Shown: piece after piece, positions 1 to 8,095 of the stretch
Layout of the letters: every line of letters starts with the position of its first letter
How positions within the stretch are numbered: the stretch's first letter is position 1
Position numbers and translations under genes: made by a program
Source: Thalassobacillus cyri
GTDB lineage: Bacteria; Bacillota; Bacilli; Bacillales; Halobacillaceae
DNA: 64,000 nucleotides
NCBI RefSeq assembly: GCF_900107755.1
Contig: NZ_FNQR01000001.1
Span: 62,001 to 126,000, forward strand
Direction of reading: 5' to 3'
The notes under the pieces: model-generated
Told to the model about the DNA's origin: nothing
What the model saw: only the letters and a program-made list of their open reading frames with translations
Database searches by the model: none

Positions 1-744
1 TTGCAAGCTGGTATCTTTCCTTTTTGGATTCTGGGAGGAAACCGCTTGAAACGAAAAGGAACGAACATGATCCAGTTGACGAGCTTTGATCGTAACTTCA
101 TCTATCATTTCCCCGATTATCGCATCCATTATTTTGATCCTATAACGGATAAGCTTATGATTGGCTCCTATCTCCAGGGGACCGGTTCAAACATCACTTT
201 TTCAAACCTCCATTATTTTTCCTTAACCGGTATCTCGTTCAACGCGATATTCAGCTCTCAAAATCTCCTCCTTAATGATATGCCTGCGGGCTGGAAAAGT
301 TTCATTAAAAAAAGAAGGATACGTCCTTTGGGACATTCCTCACCGCAAGAAAAAAGTTGGCGTCAATATCTTTATGCCAAAGGCTATCACCCGTCATTGC
401 TGCCTGCGATTACTTACCTCCCCGTACCGAGCCAAATTCAACTGACCGAACCACCATGGATCTGGCAGTCCCGCTATTACCTCGACACCTTTTTAAGAAC
501 ACCGGTTTCAGGACTGCTCCCGATGAAACTTACTCAGCCTGTTGTTCCTCTTTTACATGTATCTGTCAAACCTAATCCATTAAAAGAATACCTGGATCTG
601 TTATGCCGTCTCGGCCTGGTAGTAGAAGAACAACCTGGAAAATACCGTAAACGAAAAGAAGCAGTGAACCCTCTTACTATCGAAGAAGCAATGAAGCAGG
701 ATGAAATTGTTTTTAATTCTTTCAAAAAGCGGGTAAAACCATGA
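1..744 (+). CDS. coiA: Competence protein CoiA, C-terminal part (gene cut by window edge)
   Basis: The frame is open from base 1, so the true start lies upstream; the TTG at base 1 has no Shine-Dalgarno in view and is probably internal. The visible 247 residues begin with a W-I-L-G-type segment typical of CoiA, a nuclease-family protein induced in competent cells that helps recombination of incoming DNA. The N-terminal nuclease part is not in the window. Its place directly before pepF matches the yjbF-yjbG (coiA-pepF) order of B. subtilis, which supports the call more than any single motif does. Confidence 0.75.
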   Translation: MQAGIFPFWILGGNRLKRKGTNMIQLTSFDRNFIYHFPDYRIHYFDPITDKLMIGSYLQGTGSNITFSNLHYFSLTGISFNAIFSSQNLLLNDMPAGWKSFIKKRRIRPLGHSSPQEKSWRQYLYAKGYHPSLLPAITYLPVPSQIQLTEPPWIWQSRYYLDTFLRTPVSGLLPMKLTQPVVPLLHVSVKPNPLKEYLDLLCRLGLVVEEQPGKYRKRKEAVNPLTIEEAMKQDEIVFNSFKKRVKP

Positions 745-753
745 GAAATATCA

Positions 754-780
754 TAAAATAGGGAGGTATTTCCTATTTTA
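754..780 (+). terminator. Hairpin between coiA and pepF
   Basis: A perfect 9-bp inverted repeat (754-762 pairing with 772-780) lies 10 bases after the coiA stop. No T-run follows, so it may be a weak terminator or an mRNA-stabilising hairpin. Confidence 0.4.
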
Positions 781-827
781 TAGAGAAATTATTTAGGGTG
801 ACGAAATGCGTAAAAGGAGGAAGTAAT

Positions 828-2636
828 ATGAGTACAGCCAGTAAGGAATTGCCAAAGCGTGAAGAGCTTCCGGTGGAGCGGACGTGGAAGCTTGAAAATA
901 TTTTTGCGACAGATGATGAATGGAAGAAAGAACTGGAAGCCATTAAAGAAATGATTCCCGAAATAACAGCGTTCAAAGGGAAACTGGGAGAGTCAGCGGA
1001 CCAGTTATATCAAATGCTTGTGAAGCAGGATGAAATTTCTAACCGGATTGGAAAGCTATATACTTATGCACACATGCGTGCGGATCAGGATACGACGAAT
1101 TCCTTTTACCAGGAGCTGAATTCCAAAGCAGAGAACCTGCTGACCCAGGTATCCTCAGCAATGAGTTTTATTGTACCGGAAATATTATCATTAGAAGAAG
1201 GGAAAATCGATAAATACTTAGAAGAAAAAGAAGAACTGGAGCTATACAGACACACACTTGATGAAATCACCCGTAAACGTGCTCATGTGTTGAGCGAAAA
1301 AGAGGAAGCATTACTTGCAGGGTTTTCTGAGATTGCATCCAATCCATCGCAAACATTTGGGATGTTGAACAATGCGGATTTGACGTTCCCGAGTGTCAAG
1401 GACGAAAACGGCAACGAAATCGATCTCACCCATGGCCGTTATATCAATTTCTTGGAGTCAAAGGATCGTGACGTCCGTAAAAACGCTTTTCAGGCGATGT
1501 ACAATACATTTGAAAAGTTCAAAAACACCTTTTCTTCTACACTGGGCGGCAACGTCAAAAAAGACAATTTCTATGCAGAAGTAAAAAATTACGGTTCTGC
1601 GCGTGAGAAGGCCCTTGATAATAACAATATTCCTGAAAAAGTCTATGATAACCTTGTGGACGCGGTAAATGACAGGCTGCCTTTGCTTCATCGTTATATC
1701 GCGCTTCGTAAAAAAGTTTTGGAGCTGGATGATGTTCACATGTACGACCTTTACACTCCGCTCGTTAAAGATGTCGAGATGGAAGTAAGCTATGATGAAG
1801 CAAAGGACCTGGTCGTCAAAGGGCTGCAGCCGCTTGGAGATGAGTATATCAACATCATCCAGGAGGGTTATGAAAACCGCTGGATTGATGTGGATGAAAA
1901 TAAAGGAAAACGCAGTGGTGCGTACTCATCCGGACACTACGGAACCAATCCTTATATCCTCATGAACTGGCAGGACAACATCAACAACCTGTTTACCCTG
2001 GCCCATGAGCTTGGTCACTCCATGCACAGCTACTATACCCATGCCAACCAGCCTTACCGCTATGGCAACTATTCGATATTCGTAGCGGAAGTTGCTTCGA
2101 CCTGCAACGAAGCTTTATTGAATGACCACTTGTTGAAGGCGACAGATGATAAAAAAGAAAAGTTATATTTGTTGAATCACTTCCTTGAAGGGTTCCGGGG
2201 CACCGTTTTCCGTCAGACGATGTTTGCGGAGTTCGAACACGACATTCATGTTCGTGCTCAAAACGGCGAAGCTTTAACTGCCGATAAGCTGACTGAACTT
2301 TATTATGATTTGAATAAGAAATATTTCGGTGATGATATTGTCATCGATGATGAAATCGGACTAGAATGGGCGCGGATTCCACATTTCTATTACAACTACT
2401 ACGTCTACCAGTATGCAACCGGCTATTCCGCGGCTACTGCACTTGCTGCCCAGATTCTTGAGGAAGGTGAGCCGGCAGTAGAACGTTACAAGAAATTCCT
2501 GAAAGCCGGGAGCAGTGACTACCCGATCGAGGTATTGAAGCAGGCGGGTGTAGATATGACTTCCAAAGACCCGATTTTATCTGCATTAGATGTATTTGAA
2601 GAGAAATTAAATGAAATGGAAGAGCTGTTGAAATAA
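828..2636 (+). CDS. pepF: Oligoendopeptidase F
   Basis: Cytoplasmic zinc metallopeptidase of family M3 that cleaves short peptides. The gluzincin motif HELGH is present (within TLAHELGHSMHSYY, about residue 390), with the downstream region rich in conserved Glu and Tyr typical of PepF. From ATG 828, which is preceded by AAAGGAGG at 813-820, the product is 602 residues, the usual family length. An in-frame GTG at 798 is upstream of that Shine-Dalgarno and is unlikely to be used. It follows coiA and has its own terminator. Confidence 0.95.
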   Translation: MSTASKELPKREELPVERTWKLENIFATDDEWKKELEAIKEMIPEITAFKGKLGESADQLYQMLVKQDEISNRIGKLYTYAHMRADQDTTNSFYQELNSKAENLLTQVSSAMSFIVPEILSLEEGKIDKYLEEKEELELYRHTLDEITRKRAHVLSEKEEALLAGFSEIASNPSQTFGMLNNADLTFPSVKDENGNEIDLTHGRYINFLESKDRDVRKNAFQAMYNTFEKFKNTFSSTLGGNVKKDNFYAEVKNYGSAREKALDNNNIPEKVYDNLVDAVNDRLPLLHRYIALRKKVLELDDVHMYDLYTPLVKDVEMEVSYDEAKDLVVKGLQPLGDEYINIIQEGYENRWIDVDENKGKRSGAYSSGHYGTNPYILMNWQDNINNLFTLAHELGHSMHSYYTHANQPYRYGNYSIFVAEVASTCNEALLNDHLLKATDDKKEKLYLLNHFLEGFRGTVFRQTMFAEFEHDIHVRAQNGEALTADKLTELYYDLNKKYFGDDIVIDDEIGLEWARIPHFYYNYYVYQYATGYSAATALAAQILEEGEPAVERYKKFLKAGSSDYPIEVLKQAGVDMTSKDPILSALDVFEEKLNEMEELLK

Positions 2637-2645
2637 AATAAAGAA

Positions 2646-2685
2646 AAAGGAACCATTCAGGTGACTGAATGGTTCCTTTATTAAT
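2646..2685 (+). terminator. Intrinsic terminator of pepF
   Basis: Perfect 15-bp stem (2646-2660 with 2665-2679), GTGA loop, then a T-rich tail, beginning 10 bases after the pepF stop. Confidence 0.9.
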
Positions 2686-2782
2686 CAATATTAGCACTTG
2701 GAATCGTAAGAACGTTCAAACGGCTTTTGTTTGCTGGGAAAAGAAGACTGACAATCGTCCATTAAATGAAGGGAGAGAAACA

Positions 2783-3118
2783 ATGGGTAATCCAACCGAA
2801 GAGGTTGCAGATTCAGCTGAGGAAAAAGATGATGGTATGGATGTCGCTTCACTTATGATAACGCTTATATTTGCTATTGCTATGAAAGTAGGGGATAAGC
2901 TTATGGACTTGAGTTTCCTCCCCACCATTTCAAGCATTGCGATTTATATTTTATTAACCTTAGGATTAGCAGCGATTATGTTCAAACTGTTACATATGCC
3001 TTTAATAAAAATGTTGGGGAAGAGGAATAAGCGGGTTCCGCTTGGCTACGCCATTATATTTAGTATAGCTGCATTTTGGTTATTTCAGGGAATAAACTTT
3101 ATTCTAACTGCCCTATAG
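2783..3118 (+). CDS. Small membrane protein, unknown function
   Basis: 111 residues from ATG 2783, which has a GGGAG Shine-Dalgarno at 2771. The first 25 residues are acidic, followed by three hydrophobic stretches (about residues 23-37, 43-66 and 88-110), so an integral membrane protein with an acidic cytoplasmic or external tail is likely. I do not recognise the family. An upstream in-frame ATG at 2669 sits in the pepF terminator and is rejected as the start. It has the same orientation as pepF and the Nudix gene that follows. Confidence 0.65.
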   Translation: MGNPTEEVADSAEEKDDGMDVASLMITLIFAIAMKVGDKLMDLSFLPTISSIAIYILLTLGLAAIMFKLLHMPLIKMLGKRNKRVPLGYAIIFSIAAFWLFQGINFILTAL

Positions 3119-3152
3119 GACGTTTATAAAGACTGGAAAAAGGAGTGTATTA

Positions 3153-3559
3153 ATGGAAACACCAAAACATATTGTTTCAGCAGCTACGGTTATCTTAAAT
3201 GAAAAAAATGAATTACTGTTGATCAAAGGACCGAAACGGGGATGGGAGATGCCGGGCGGTCAAGTTGAAGTGGGTGAATCACTAAAAGAAGCAGCTATCA
3301 GGGAAACCAAAGAAGAATGCGGTCTGGACATCGAGGTCACCCGTTCTGCGGTGTGTTTCAGAATGTCAGTAAATCGATTTGCAACACATTGTTCTTAGGG
3401 AGACCGGTCGGCGGAGAACTGGTCCCTACGCCTGAAGCTTTAGAAGTAGGATTTTTTCCAATAGAAGAAGCGTTAGAGAAAGTGACCTGGAACAATTTCA
3501 GACAAAGGATTGAACTTTGCCTCCAGGAAGAAGCACAACCCTTCTTTGTGGATTTTTAG
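3153..3559 (+). pseudogene. Nudix hydrolase, interrupted by a one-base frameshift
   Basis: Residues 1-63 in the first frame carry an intact Nudix box (G-x5-E-x7-RE-x2-EE-x-G, in GGQVEVGESLKEAAIRE and after), the pyrophosphohydrolase signature that binds Mg2+. After the codons for EVT near 3342 the homologous sequence (FCGVFQNVSKSICNTLFLG and onward) continues in the frame that starts one base earlier, consistent with loss of one base, and runs to a stop at 3557-3559. Restored length is about 135 residues, normal for a single-domain Nudix enzyme. In the native frame the protein would end at 3398. Either a true recent mutation or a read error; translated separately, neither half would be an active enzyme. 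Confidence 0.8.
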
Positions 3560-3586
3560 TAGTAACCCAGATTAACTCTATGATTA

Positions 3587-3622
3587 AAGGCTGGTGATTG
3601 TTGAGATCACCAGCCTTATTCA
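3587..3622. terminator. Terminator between Nudix gene and the convergent small gene
   Basis: 12-bp stem (3587-3598 with 3606-3617) followed by a short T-rich stretch on the plus strand and an A/T stretch on the minus strand. It lies between two convergent genes and may serve both. Confidence 0.65.
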
Positions 3623-3805
3623 ATGGTAGCTCTTGAATCCTTTGAACTTTCTTCTGTGAAACAGGCTTTTAATCACAAAGAAGATCACCAGGAATAATAA
3701 AGGTGAGGTGATATACAGGGGATAGAGACGCATCAACCCGAATAGATTCATTAAAAAGGCTACCAACACCAGGACGGCGAAAATAATGACTGCAGCTATT
3801 TTCAT
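3620..3805 (-). CDS. Short two-helix membrane protein, unknown function
   Basis: 61 residues starting at ATG 3805 on the minus strand. A GGAGG lies 7 bases upstream of this ATG; a TTG two codons earlier is too close to it. Two hydrophobic helices (about residues 3-22 and 31-48) are followed by a basic tail (HRRKFKGFK), giving a short hairpin membrane protein with a positive cytoplasmic end. No family recognised. It faces the divergent small-RNA promoter region. Confidence 0.6.
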   Translation of the reverse strand: MKIAAVIIFAVLVLVAFLMNLFGLMRLYPLYITSPLLFLVIFFVIKSLFHRRKFKGFKSYH

Positions 3806-3867
3806 GTCCAACCCTCCTTACTAAAAATTTATGCTTTAAAGGAAGAGATAGAACACTTGTGACAAAC

Positions 3868-3885
3868 TCGTGAAATATTGAACAA
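3868..3885. promoter_or_regulatory. Rex-type operator upstream of the RoxS small RNA
   Basis: The 18-mer matches 15 of 18 positions of the Rex consensus TTGTGAAATATTTCACAA. It ends 5 bases before the -35 element of the small-RNA promoter. Rex is the NADH/NAD+-sensing repressor and is a known regulator of RoxS in B. subtilis. TTGTGA-type half sites nearby (3857-3865) could also serve ResD. Confidence 0.7.
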
Positions 3886-3890
3886 GTGTA

Positions 3891-3921
3891 TTGCGCCAAT
3901 GGTTTCTGCTTGCTATATTAT
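3891..3921 (+). promoter_or_regulatory. SigA-type promoter of the RoxS small RNA
   Basis: -35 TTGCGC at 3891-3896, 17-base spacer, -10 TATATT at 3914-3919 (or TATTAT at 3916-3921). Predicted start of transcription near 3927. Confidence 0.7.
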
Positions 3922-3926
3922 AGATG

Positions 3927-4036
3927 TGAAAGAAATCCCATTAACCCCCCCCAACAGTTTGATAGGGACCACTTTCTCCCATCCTCCTTTATTTATAAAG
4001 GACCTATAATAACCAGCCCCCATGCTGGTTATTTTT
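3927..4036 (+). ncRNA. roxS: RoxS/RsaE trans-acting small regulatory RNA
   Basis: About 110 nt between a SigA promoter and an intrinsic terminator, with no plausible reading frame. It contains the C-rich unpaired stretches characteristic of RsaE/RoxS (TTAACCCCCC at 3941-3950 and TTTCTCCCATCCTCC near 3973-3987), which pair with the Shine-Dalgarno regions of target mRNAs. In Staphylococcus and Bacillus this RNA tunes central and respiratory metabolism under ResD/SrrA and Rex. Genomic place supports the call: it lies between pepF and spxH, as I recall for B. subtilis and S. aureus. Motif and synteny are seen; identity is by recall, not by a covariance-model search. Confidence 0.82.
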
Positions 4037-4038
4037 TT
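4008..4038 (+). terminator. Terminator of RoxS
   Basis: 10-bp stem (4008-4017 with 4024-4033) with loop CCCCAT, running into a T-run. Confidence 0.85.
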
Positions 4039-4100
4039 GTTTTAGGCTCTGTTAACTCACCATGTTGATCTTACAGTTAAGCTCCCTTTTGCTGAAGACT

Positions 4101-4557
4101 CAGTTTCGAGACTTTAGGTTGCAATGATGGTGGCTGGGAAAACGGATCGCTTTCCGTGGGCATGTGGTGAGCTTCCTCAGGCTTCGCCTTGCGGGATCTC
4201 ACCGATCATCTTCATCCCACAGGAGTCTCACCGTTTTTCCAGCCACCATATGGTTGTAAGAATCTCGAAACTTCTGTTACGAATGGCATACTTTTGAAGC
4301 AATAAGAACGGATCAATCTGGCATTGTAATAGTATTCTCCTAACAATTTAGGGTAAGTAAATTTAAGAGCGATTTCGATAATCTTATATGGTAAGGGGCG
4401 TGAGGGAAGGTTGAGACTCCTGCGGGAAAGGATAGACTGGCAAGACCCCACAGAGCTTTAGCTCGAGGAGGCTTGCCGGCTTCCCCGAGGAAAGCGAATC
4501 CTTCCCCAACGCCCCTAGACATTACCAACATCTCGAAATCAAGTCTTCGACTTTTCG
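4101..4557. repeat. Dispersed non-coding repeat, copy A (with a nested palindromic insert)
   Basis: Homologous along most of its length to 15244-15578. It starts with GTTTCGAGACTT and ends with ATCTCGAAAT...AAGTCTTCGAC, so its ends are related inverted repeats, like a miniature mobile element. Shared internal landmarks include CTTTTGAA, GCGATTTCGA, GAGGAGGCTTGCC and GGAAAGCGAATCCTTCCCCAAC. Copy A holds about 115 extra bases (4141-4256) flanked by a 19-base inverted repeat (4127-4145 with 4231-4249) that copy B lacks. Short minus-strand frames in both copies resemble one another only because the DNA does; I do not treat them as genes. Confidence 0.8.
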
Positions 4558-4621
4558 GCCCAATAGTTGAAAAAGTATATTATGAAAAATCAACAAAAGT
4601 GTTTAACAAGCCTTGTTTAAC

Positions 4622-4659
4622 AAAAAAGAGCATCGGGTTGCTAAGCAAACCGATGCTCC
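4622..4659 (-). terminator. Terminator of the MFS gene
   Basis: Minus-strand stem (4628-4639 with 4648-4659, one mismatch) followed on the minus strand by TTTTTTG. Confidence 0.8.
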
Positions 4660-4678
4660 CCAGGGGAAAGCTTTTGAC

Positions 4679-5875
4679 TCACGCTACGGATGAAAGTTGT
4701 TTGGATCGTTTGGAATACACCTGGAATAAGGTGAAGGCGATCACAGATAGGATGATTCCGGAAATATACGGTAATCCAATCGCGATGGAAAACAGCCATC
4801 CTCCAAGCGGAGGACCGACAATCCTTCCCAGTGAATCAAACGAGGATAACAGCCCGGTGGCGCTGCCATATCCTGATTTCGTTTTCTTTGTCAGTAAAGC
4901 CGACACACTTGGACGGATGACCCCGTTACCTATCCCAAAGATAGACAGGAAAATCGCAGCCGTCACAAAATCCCGGACAAACAAGATTAATGCGAAGCCG
5001 ACGACGGATACGACGATTCCGAGTTGAATGACGAAGGGTTCACCAAATCTTTTCGTCAGCCTGCCGACCAATCCTCCTTGAACAATTGCTCCTGCAAAGC
5101 CCATGATCATGAAGATGTAGCCCAGCTTTACTGTGCCCAGTCCAGCTTTTTCTGCAGCAAAGTATGCGAAAGTCGCTTCCAGTCCGGAGAGTGACAACGA
5201 AACAAACAATTGCAGGAAGAACAACATCGAGCTTGGGCCGCTCAAAGCCTGACGCAAAGGGGCTCTTTTGCCGGTGTGCTGGCCTTTTGCTTCCTCTGTC
5301 AGTGATTCTTTCAATACGAACACAACTAGTAAAAAGGTAAGCAGCGAGGAAAATCCGGCTATGTAAAACGGCATTTCCAGGCTGGTTTTTGAAAAGACAC
5401 CGCCAATCGCCGGTCCGAATACAAATCCAAGACCGATAGCCGCTCCTATGATACCCATGCCTTTCCCGCGATCCTCATCTGACGTGATATCAGCCACATA
5501 AGCCATGATGGTCGGCATGTTAGCTGAAGATAGGAATCCACCGATAATTCTGGCGGCGAACAACATCCATAGCTGCGTAGACAACGCCATTAGAAAGAAA
5601 GAAATTGCAAGACCGGCAATGCCTGTCGCAATCACCGGCTTCCGGCCGATCCGGTCAGAAAGCCTTCCCCACATGGGTGCGAAAAGCAGCTGCATCAACG
5701 AGTAGACAGCCATTAATAAGCCTAACTCTGTTGGTGTTGCACCGATTTCTTCTGCGTAAAAAGGAAGTACCGGAATAATGATTCCAAAACCGACCATTAC
5801 TAAAAACATGATAGCAAATAAGATAGGTAATGCTTTTTTTATATCCAGAGTAATGTTCACTCCTTTACATAACAA
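4679..5875 (-). CDS. MFS multidrug-type efflux transporter
   Basis: Twelve-helix major facilitator of about 390 residues. The loop 2-3 motif appears as GRLSDRIGRKP, and the drug:H+ antiporter motif C region is visible as GAAIGLGFVFGPAIGG in helix 5, which points to proton-driven export like NorA/Blt-type pumps. The substrate is unknown. The start is uncertain: the frame opens with a TTG at 5875, but a good Shine-Dalgarno (AAAGGAG) lies inside the frame and precedes only ATT (5854) and CTG codons. Homologous proteins usually begin near the MKKALPILFA-like segment, so initiation near 5854 from a rare codon is plausible. Single-gene unit with its own terminator. Confidence 0.88.
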   Translation of the reverse strand: MLCKGVNITLDIKKALPILFAIMFLVMVGFGIIIPVLPFYAEEIGATPTELGLLMAVYSLMQLLFAPMWGRLSDRIGRKPVIATGIAGLAISFFLMALSTQLWMLFAARIIGGFLSSANMPTIMAYVADITSDEDRGKGMGIIGAAIGLGFVFGPAIGGVFSKTSLEMPFYIAGFSSLLTFLLVVFVLKESLTEEAKGQHTGKRAPLRQALSGPSSMLFFLQLFVSLSLSGLEATFAYFAAEKAGLGTVKLGYIFMIMGFAGAIVQGGLVGRLTKRFGEPFVIQLGIVVSVVGFALILFVRDFVTAAIFLSIFGIGNGVIRPSVSALLTKKTKSGYGSATGLLSSFDSLGRIVGPPLGGWLFSIAIGLPYISGIILSVIAFTLFQVYSKRSKQLSSVA

Positions 5876-5945
5876 ATAAGACTACGGAAAATATCATAAC
5901 ACTAGCTGTTTGGAAAATAAATGCTTTCTCTTATGTTAAATAAAG

Positions 5946-6011
5946 AAAAAGCGACTGTCTCAAAATGAAAGTCTGCACGTAAGTCAGACCCTTTTGAGAC
6001 AGCCGCTTTTT
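5946..6011. terminator. Bidirectional terminator after spxH
   Basis: 20-base near-perfect inverted repeat (5946-5965 with 5992-6011) with A and T runs at the ends, enclosing a second small hairpin (GTCTG...CAGAC). It sits directly after the spxH stop and upstream of the MFS gene. Confidence 0.85.
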
Positions 6012-6909
6012 AGGATTGTTGCTCAGTGGGCTGGTATTTCCAGAACACCCCATGTTTGACTGGTACTTCTTTGACGATTTGTTTCAAAACGAGCTTTTTC
6101 ATTTCCCGCTTTGCCTGCTGTTCGGTCCAGTCATAAACGACGGCGATTTCTTTGGTTGCTACGAATTTATAATGCTGCATGAATGCTTCCAGCGTCGGCT
6201 TCCTGGCCGGTTTCGGGTCTTTCTGGAGCATCTCTTTCAATACATTTACGTAAATTTCATAAGGATAAGAACCGGAAATTTTCAATCCTGCTTCCTCTTC
6301 GGATTGGTTGAACAATACGAGGGCAGGAATCGATTCGACGTCCATTTCCCTTGTCAGCTTGAAATCACATTGCAGTGCACGCCGAGCGGTATCGGAGTAA
6401 AGGTCTTTCCGGAATTCGTCGACATCGAGGTTACTTTTTTCCGCACATTCTACCAATACTTCTTCATCGGAGATGTTTTTCTTATCCAGAAAGACATACT
6501 CCTGAACTTTACGCAAGAACCGCATGCCGGATTTTTTTCCCTGCAGTTCTGCTGCTTTGATAGCAAGCGATGTGATGAGTGGAGAAGAAACAGGATTCTC
6601 CAGCCAAATGTCGCCGTCACAGCACATGCCAGTGCGGTTGGCTGTTTTATCCCATTCTTTTTTCAAATGATAAGGCTTCTCTACGTTTTTTTTATGAAGG
6701 GAAGTCATTTTCCCGCTGATAATCGGTTTTATAGTAAAAAAGCGTCCATATTCGATGGTGAGCTTTTTGATGATCGGCTCGATGGACCAACACTCCGGGC
6801 ATAGGGGGTCTACGAATAGGTAGAGCTCCAATGGCCGTTTCAAAAGATCGAAAAAACCGAACTGGGCACTTGATTGTTCCTGGGATGCTCCAGTAGCTTT
6901 CCAACTCAC
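6010..6909 (-). CDS. spxH: ClpXP adaptor protein SpxH (YjbH), DsbA family
   Basis: Cytoplasmic adaptor that delivers the stress regulator Spx to the ClpXP protease; thioredoxin/DsbA fold. The family signature D-P-L-C-P-E-C-W is at residues 35-41 with Cys37 and Cys40. 299 residues, normal for the family. It starts at GTG 6909, whose bases overlap the ATGTGA stop of the globin gene, so the two are translationally coupled. The yjbH-yjbI pairing is conserved in Bacilli. Confidence 0.95.
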   Translation of the reverse strand: MSWKATGASQEQSSAQFGFFDLLKRPLELYLFVDPLCPECWSIEPIIKKLTIEYGRFFTIKPIISGKMTSLHKKNVEKPYHLKKEWDKTANRTGMCCDGDIWLENPVSSPLITSLAIKAAELQGKKSGMRFLRKVQEYVFLDKKNISDEEVLVECAEKSNLDVDEFRKDLYSDTARRALQCDFKLTREMDVESIPALVLFNQSEEEAGLKISGSYPYEIYVNVLKEMLQKDPKPARKPTLEAFMQHYKFVATKEIAVVYDWTEQQAKREMKKLVLKQIVKEVPVKHGVFWKYQPTEQQS

Positions 6910-7307
6910 ATCGATTCTCCTTTCTCATCCTCTGGTGTATTCATCATATGATTGGCTGTCATGGTCAGACGTTCGAAAATCGCCGTGCGGTATGGCTCTT
7001 CAATATTCGCTTCTTCGAGTGCTGCGGCCATGCAATCCAGCCAGGCATCCCTTCTCGTTGGTGTAATCGGAAAAGGCAGGTGCCGTGCGCGCAGCATGGG
7101 ATGGCCATGTTCTTCGGTATATAAAGCTGGTCCGCCGAAAAATTGCGTCAAAAACTGTTTTTGTTTCCGGGCAGTTTCTGTCAGGTCATCCGGAAAGATC
7201 GGTATTAGATCCGGGTGACTTCCAACTTTAGTATAAAAGGCATCGACAAGCTTGAATACTGCTTGTTGTCCGCCTATCGCTTCGTAAATTGTTCCTGGTA
7301 CACTCAT
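6906..7307 (-). CDS. yjbI: Truncated hemoglobin, group II (YjbI)
   Basis: 133-residue 2-over-2 globin that binds haem and diatomic gases; the group II type in Bacilli has been linked to protection of SpxH from aggregation. The proximal haem ligand is His76 in RARHLPFPI, with the Phe-Gly-Gly-Pro (FFGGP) segment at 56-60 and Trp89 typical of group II. Upstream of spxH in the same transcript with overlapping start and stop. Confidence 0.93.
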   Translation of the reverse strand: MSVPGTIYEAIGGQQAVFKLVDAFYTKVGSHPDLIPIFPDDLTETARKQKQFLTQFFGGPALYTEEHGHPMLRARHLPFPITPTRRDAWLDCMAAALEEANIEEPYRTAIFERLTMTANHMMNTPEDEKGESM

Positions 7308-7373
7308 GATCAGAACCCTTTCTGCTTGTTATTCATTGTAGCAACGCCAGGCATGGCCTTCAAATAATGTGAC

Positions 7374-7946
7374 TCAAGCCCGTGCCTGAAAAAAGCGCTT
7401 GATCTTATTATCGGTATCGCGCTCAGGAATTTCATGATCGGTCAATAACTGGTAGAAAATCTTTTCCCCATGCGCTCTGTTCGTCGCTTCCAGTTCAAGT
7501 TCATAATCTTCCGTATCATGATAAAGACTATGGTCTAAGACCAGGAGGGTGTCCTGGTAGTCGATTTCCTGGCGGTTCGTTTTCAATTCACCCCAATATT
7601 TCAATGCGTGATAGTCGATACCCATCTGTTTAAGCTGATTGATGACGTTTTCTTTTTCTACCGGGTTACCGGCAATCCAGCTTTCAAATTCGTCCATGGT
7701 CAGTTTGGCATGAGTCTCAAGCAGGCCCTCGGGATGCGGCTGTTTCAAGGTCAACGTATAGCCGCCGTTTTTCTCTCTGATTCTCAGGGCAGCCCTTTGT
7801 TGTTTCAAATCAAAATTCTCCGTTTCAAAGTAGTGGTTGATTTGTTCCTTGGCCACTGCATTTTCAAACGGTAAAGTCGTCTTCAGGCGATTGTATTCTG
7901 CTTTTGTCAACATATTTTTGAATTCGATCTCAATTTCCTGGTTCAT
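7374..7946 (-). CDS. yjbK: CYTH-domain protein YjbK (triphosphate-tunnel enzyme)
   Basis: 190 residues. The CYTH signature E-x-E-x-K is at residues 6-10 (EIEFK), followed by alternating basic and acidic strands (RAALRIREK, TLTLKQP, ELELEAT) that form the triphosphate tunnel. Likely hydrolyses inorganic triphosphate or a related compound; the exact substrate is not determinable here. ATG 7946 has GGAGG 7 bases upstream; an ATG 18 codons earlier has none. Divergent from relQ. Confidence 0.9.
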   Translation of the reverse strand: MNQEIEIEFKNMLTKAEYNRLKTTLPFENAVAKEQINHYFETENFDLKQQRAALRIREKNGGYTLTLKQPHPEGLLETHAKLTMDEFESWIAGNPVEKENVINQLKQMGIDYHALKYWGELKTNRQEIDYQDTLLVLDHSLYHDTEDYELELEATNRAHGEKIFYQLLTDHEIPERDTDNKIKRFFQARA

Positions 7947-8023
7947 AATATCCCTCCAGCGCTCTGCAATCATTATGAGGTGGGAGCCTGTTGATTGCAA
8001 AGATTATCTCCTGTCATAATTTA

Positions 8024-8032
8024 TGATACAAT
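8024..8032 (+). promoter_or_regulatory. Extended -10 promoter of relQ-nadK-rluD
   Basis: TG-A-TACAAT (extended -10 at 8024-8032) about 60 bases before the relQ start. The -35 region is poor, as is common for extended -10 promoters. Confidence 0.5.
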
Positions 8033-8095
8033 GAATGGGTACTTAATATCACATATTTACTACATAGATGTATGGTTAAAGGTGGGAAGGACAAG

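Noticed and set aside
4340-4531. Minus-strand 63-codon frame in repeat copy A, with a similar frame in copy B (15346-15543)
   Set aside because: The similarity is explained by repeat homology; there is no ribosome site, and frames break differently in each copy.
4473-5027. 184-codon plus-strand frame opposite the MFS gene
   Set aside because: It is the antisense of the MFS C terminus joined to repeat sequence, with no ribosome site.
6016-6804. 262-codon frame opposite spxH
   Set aside because: Shadow of spxH; composition (Phe-rich, frequent rare codons) is not protein-like.
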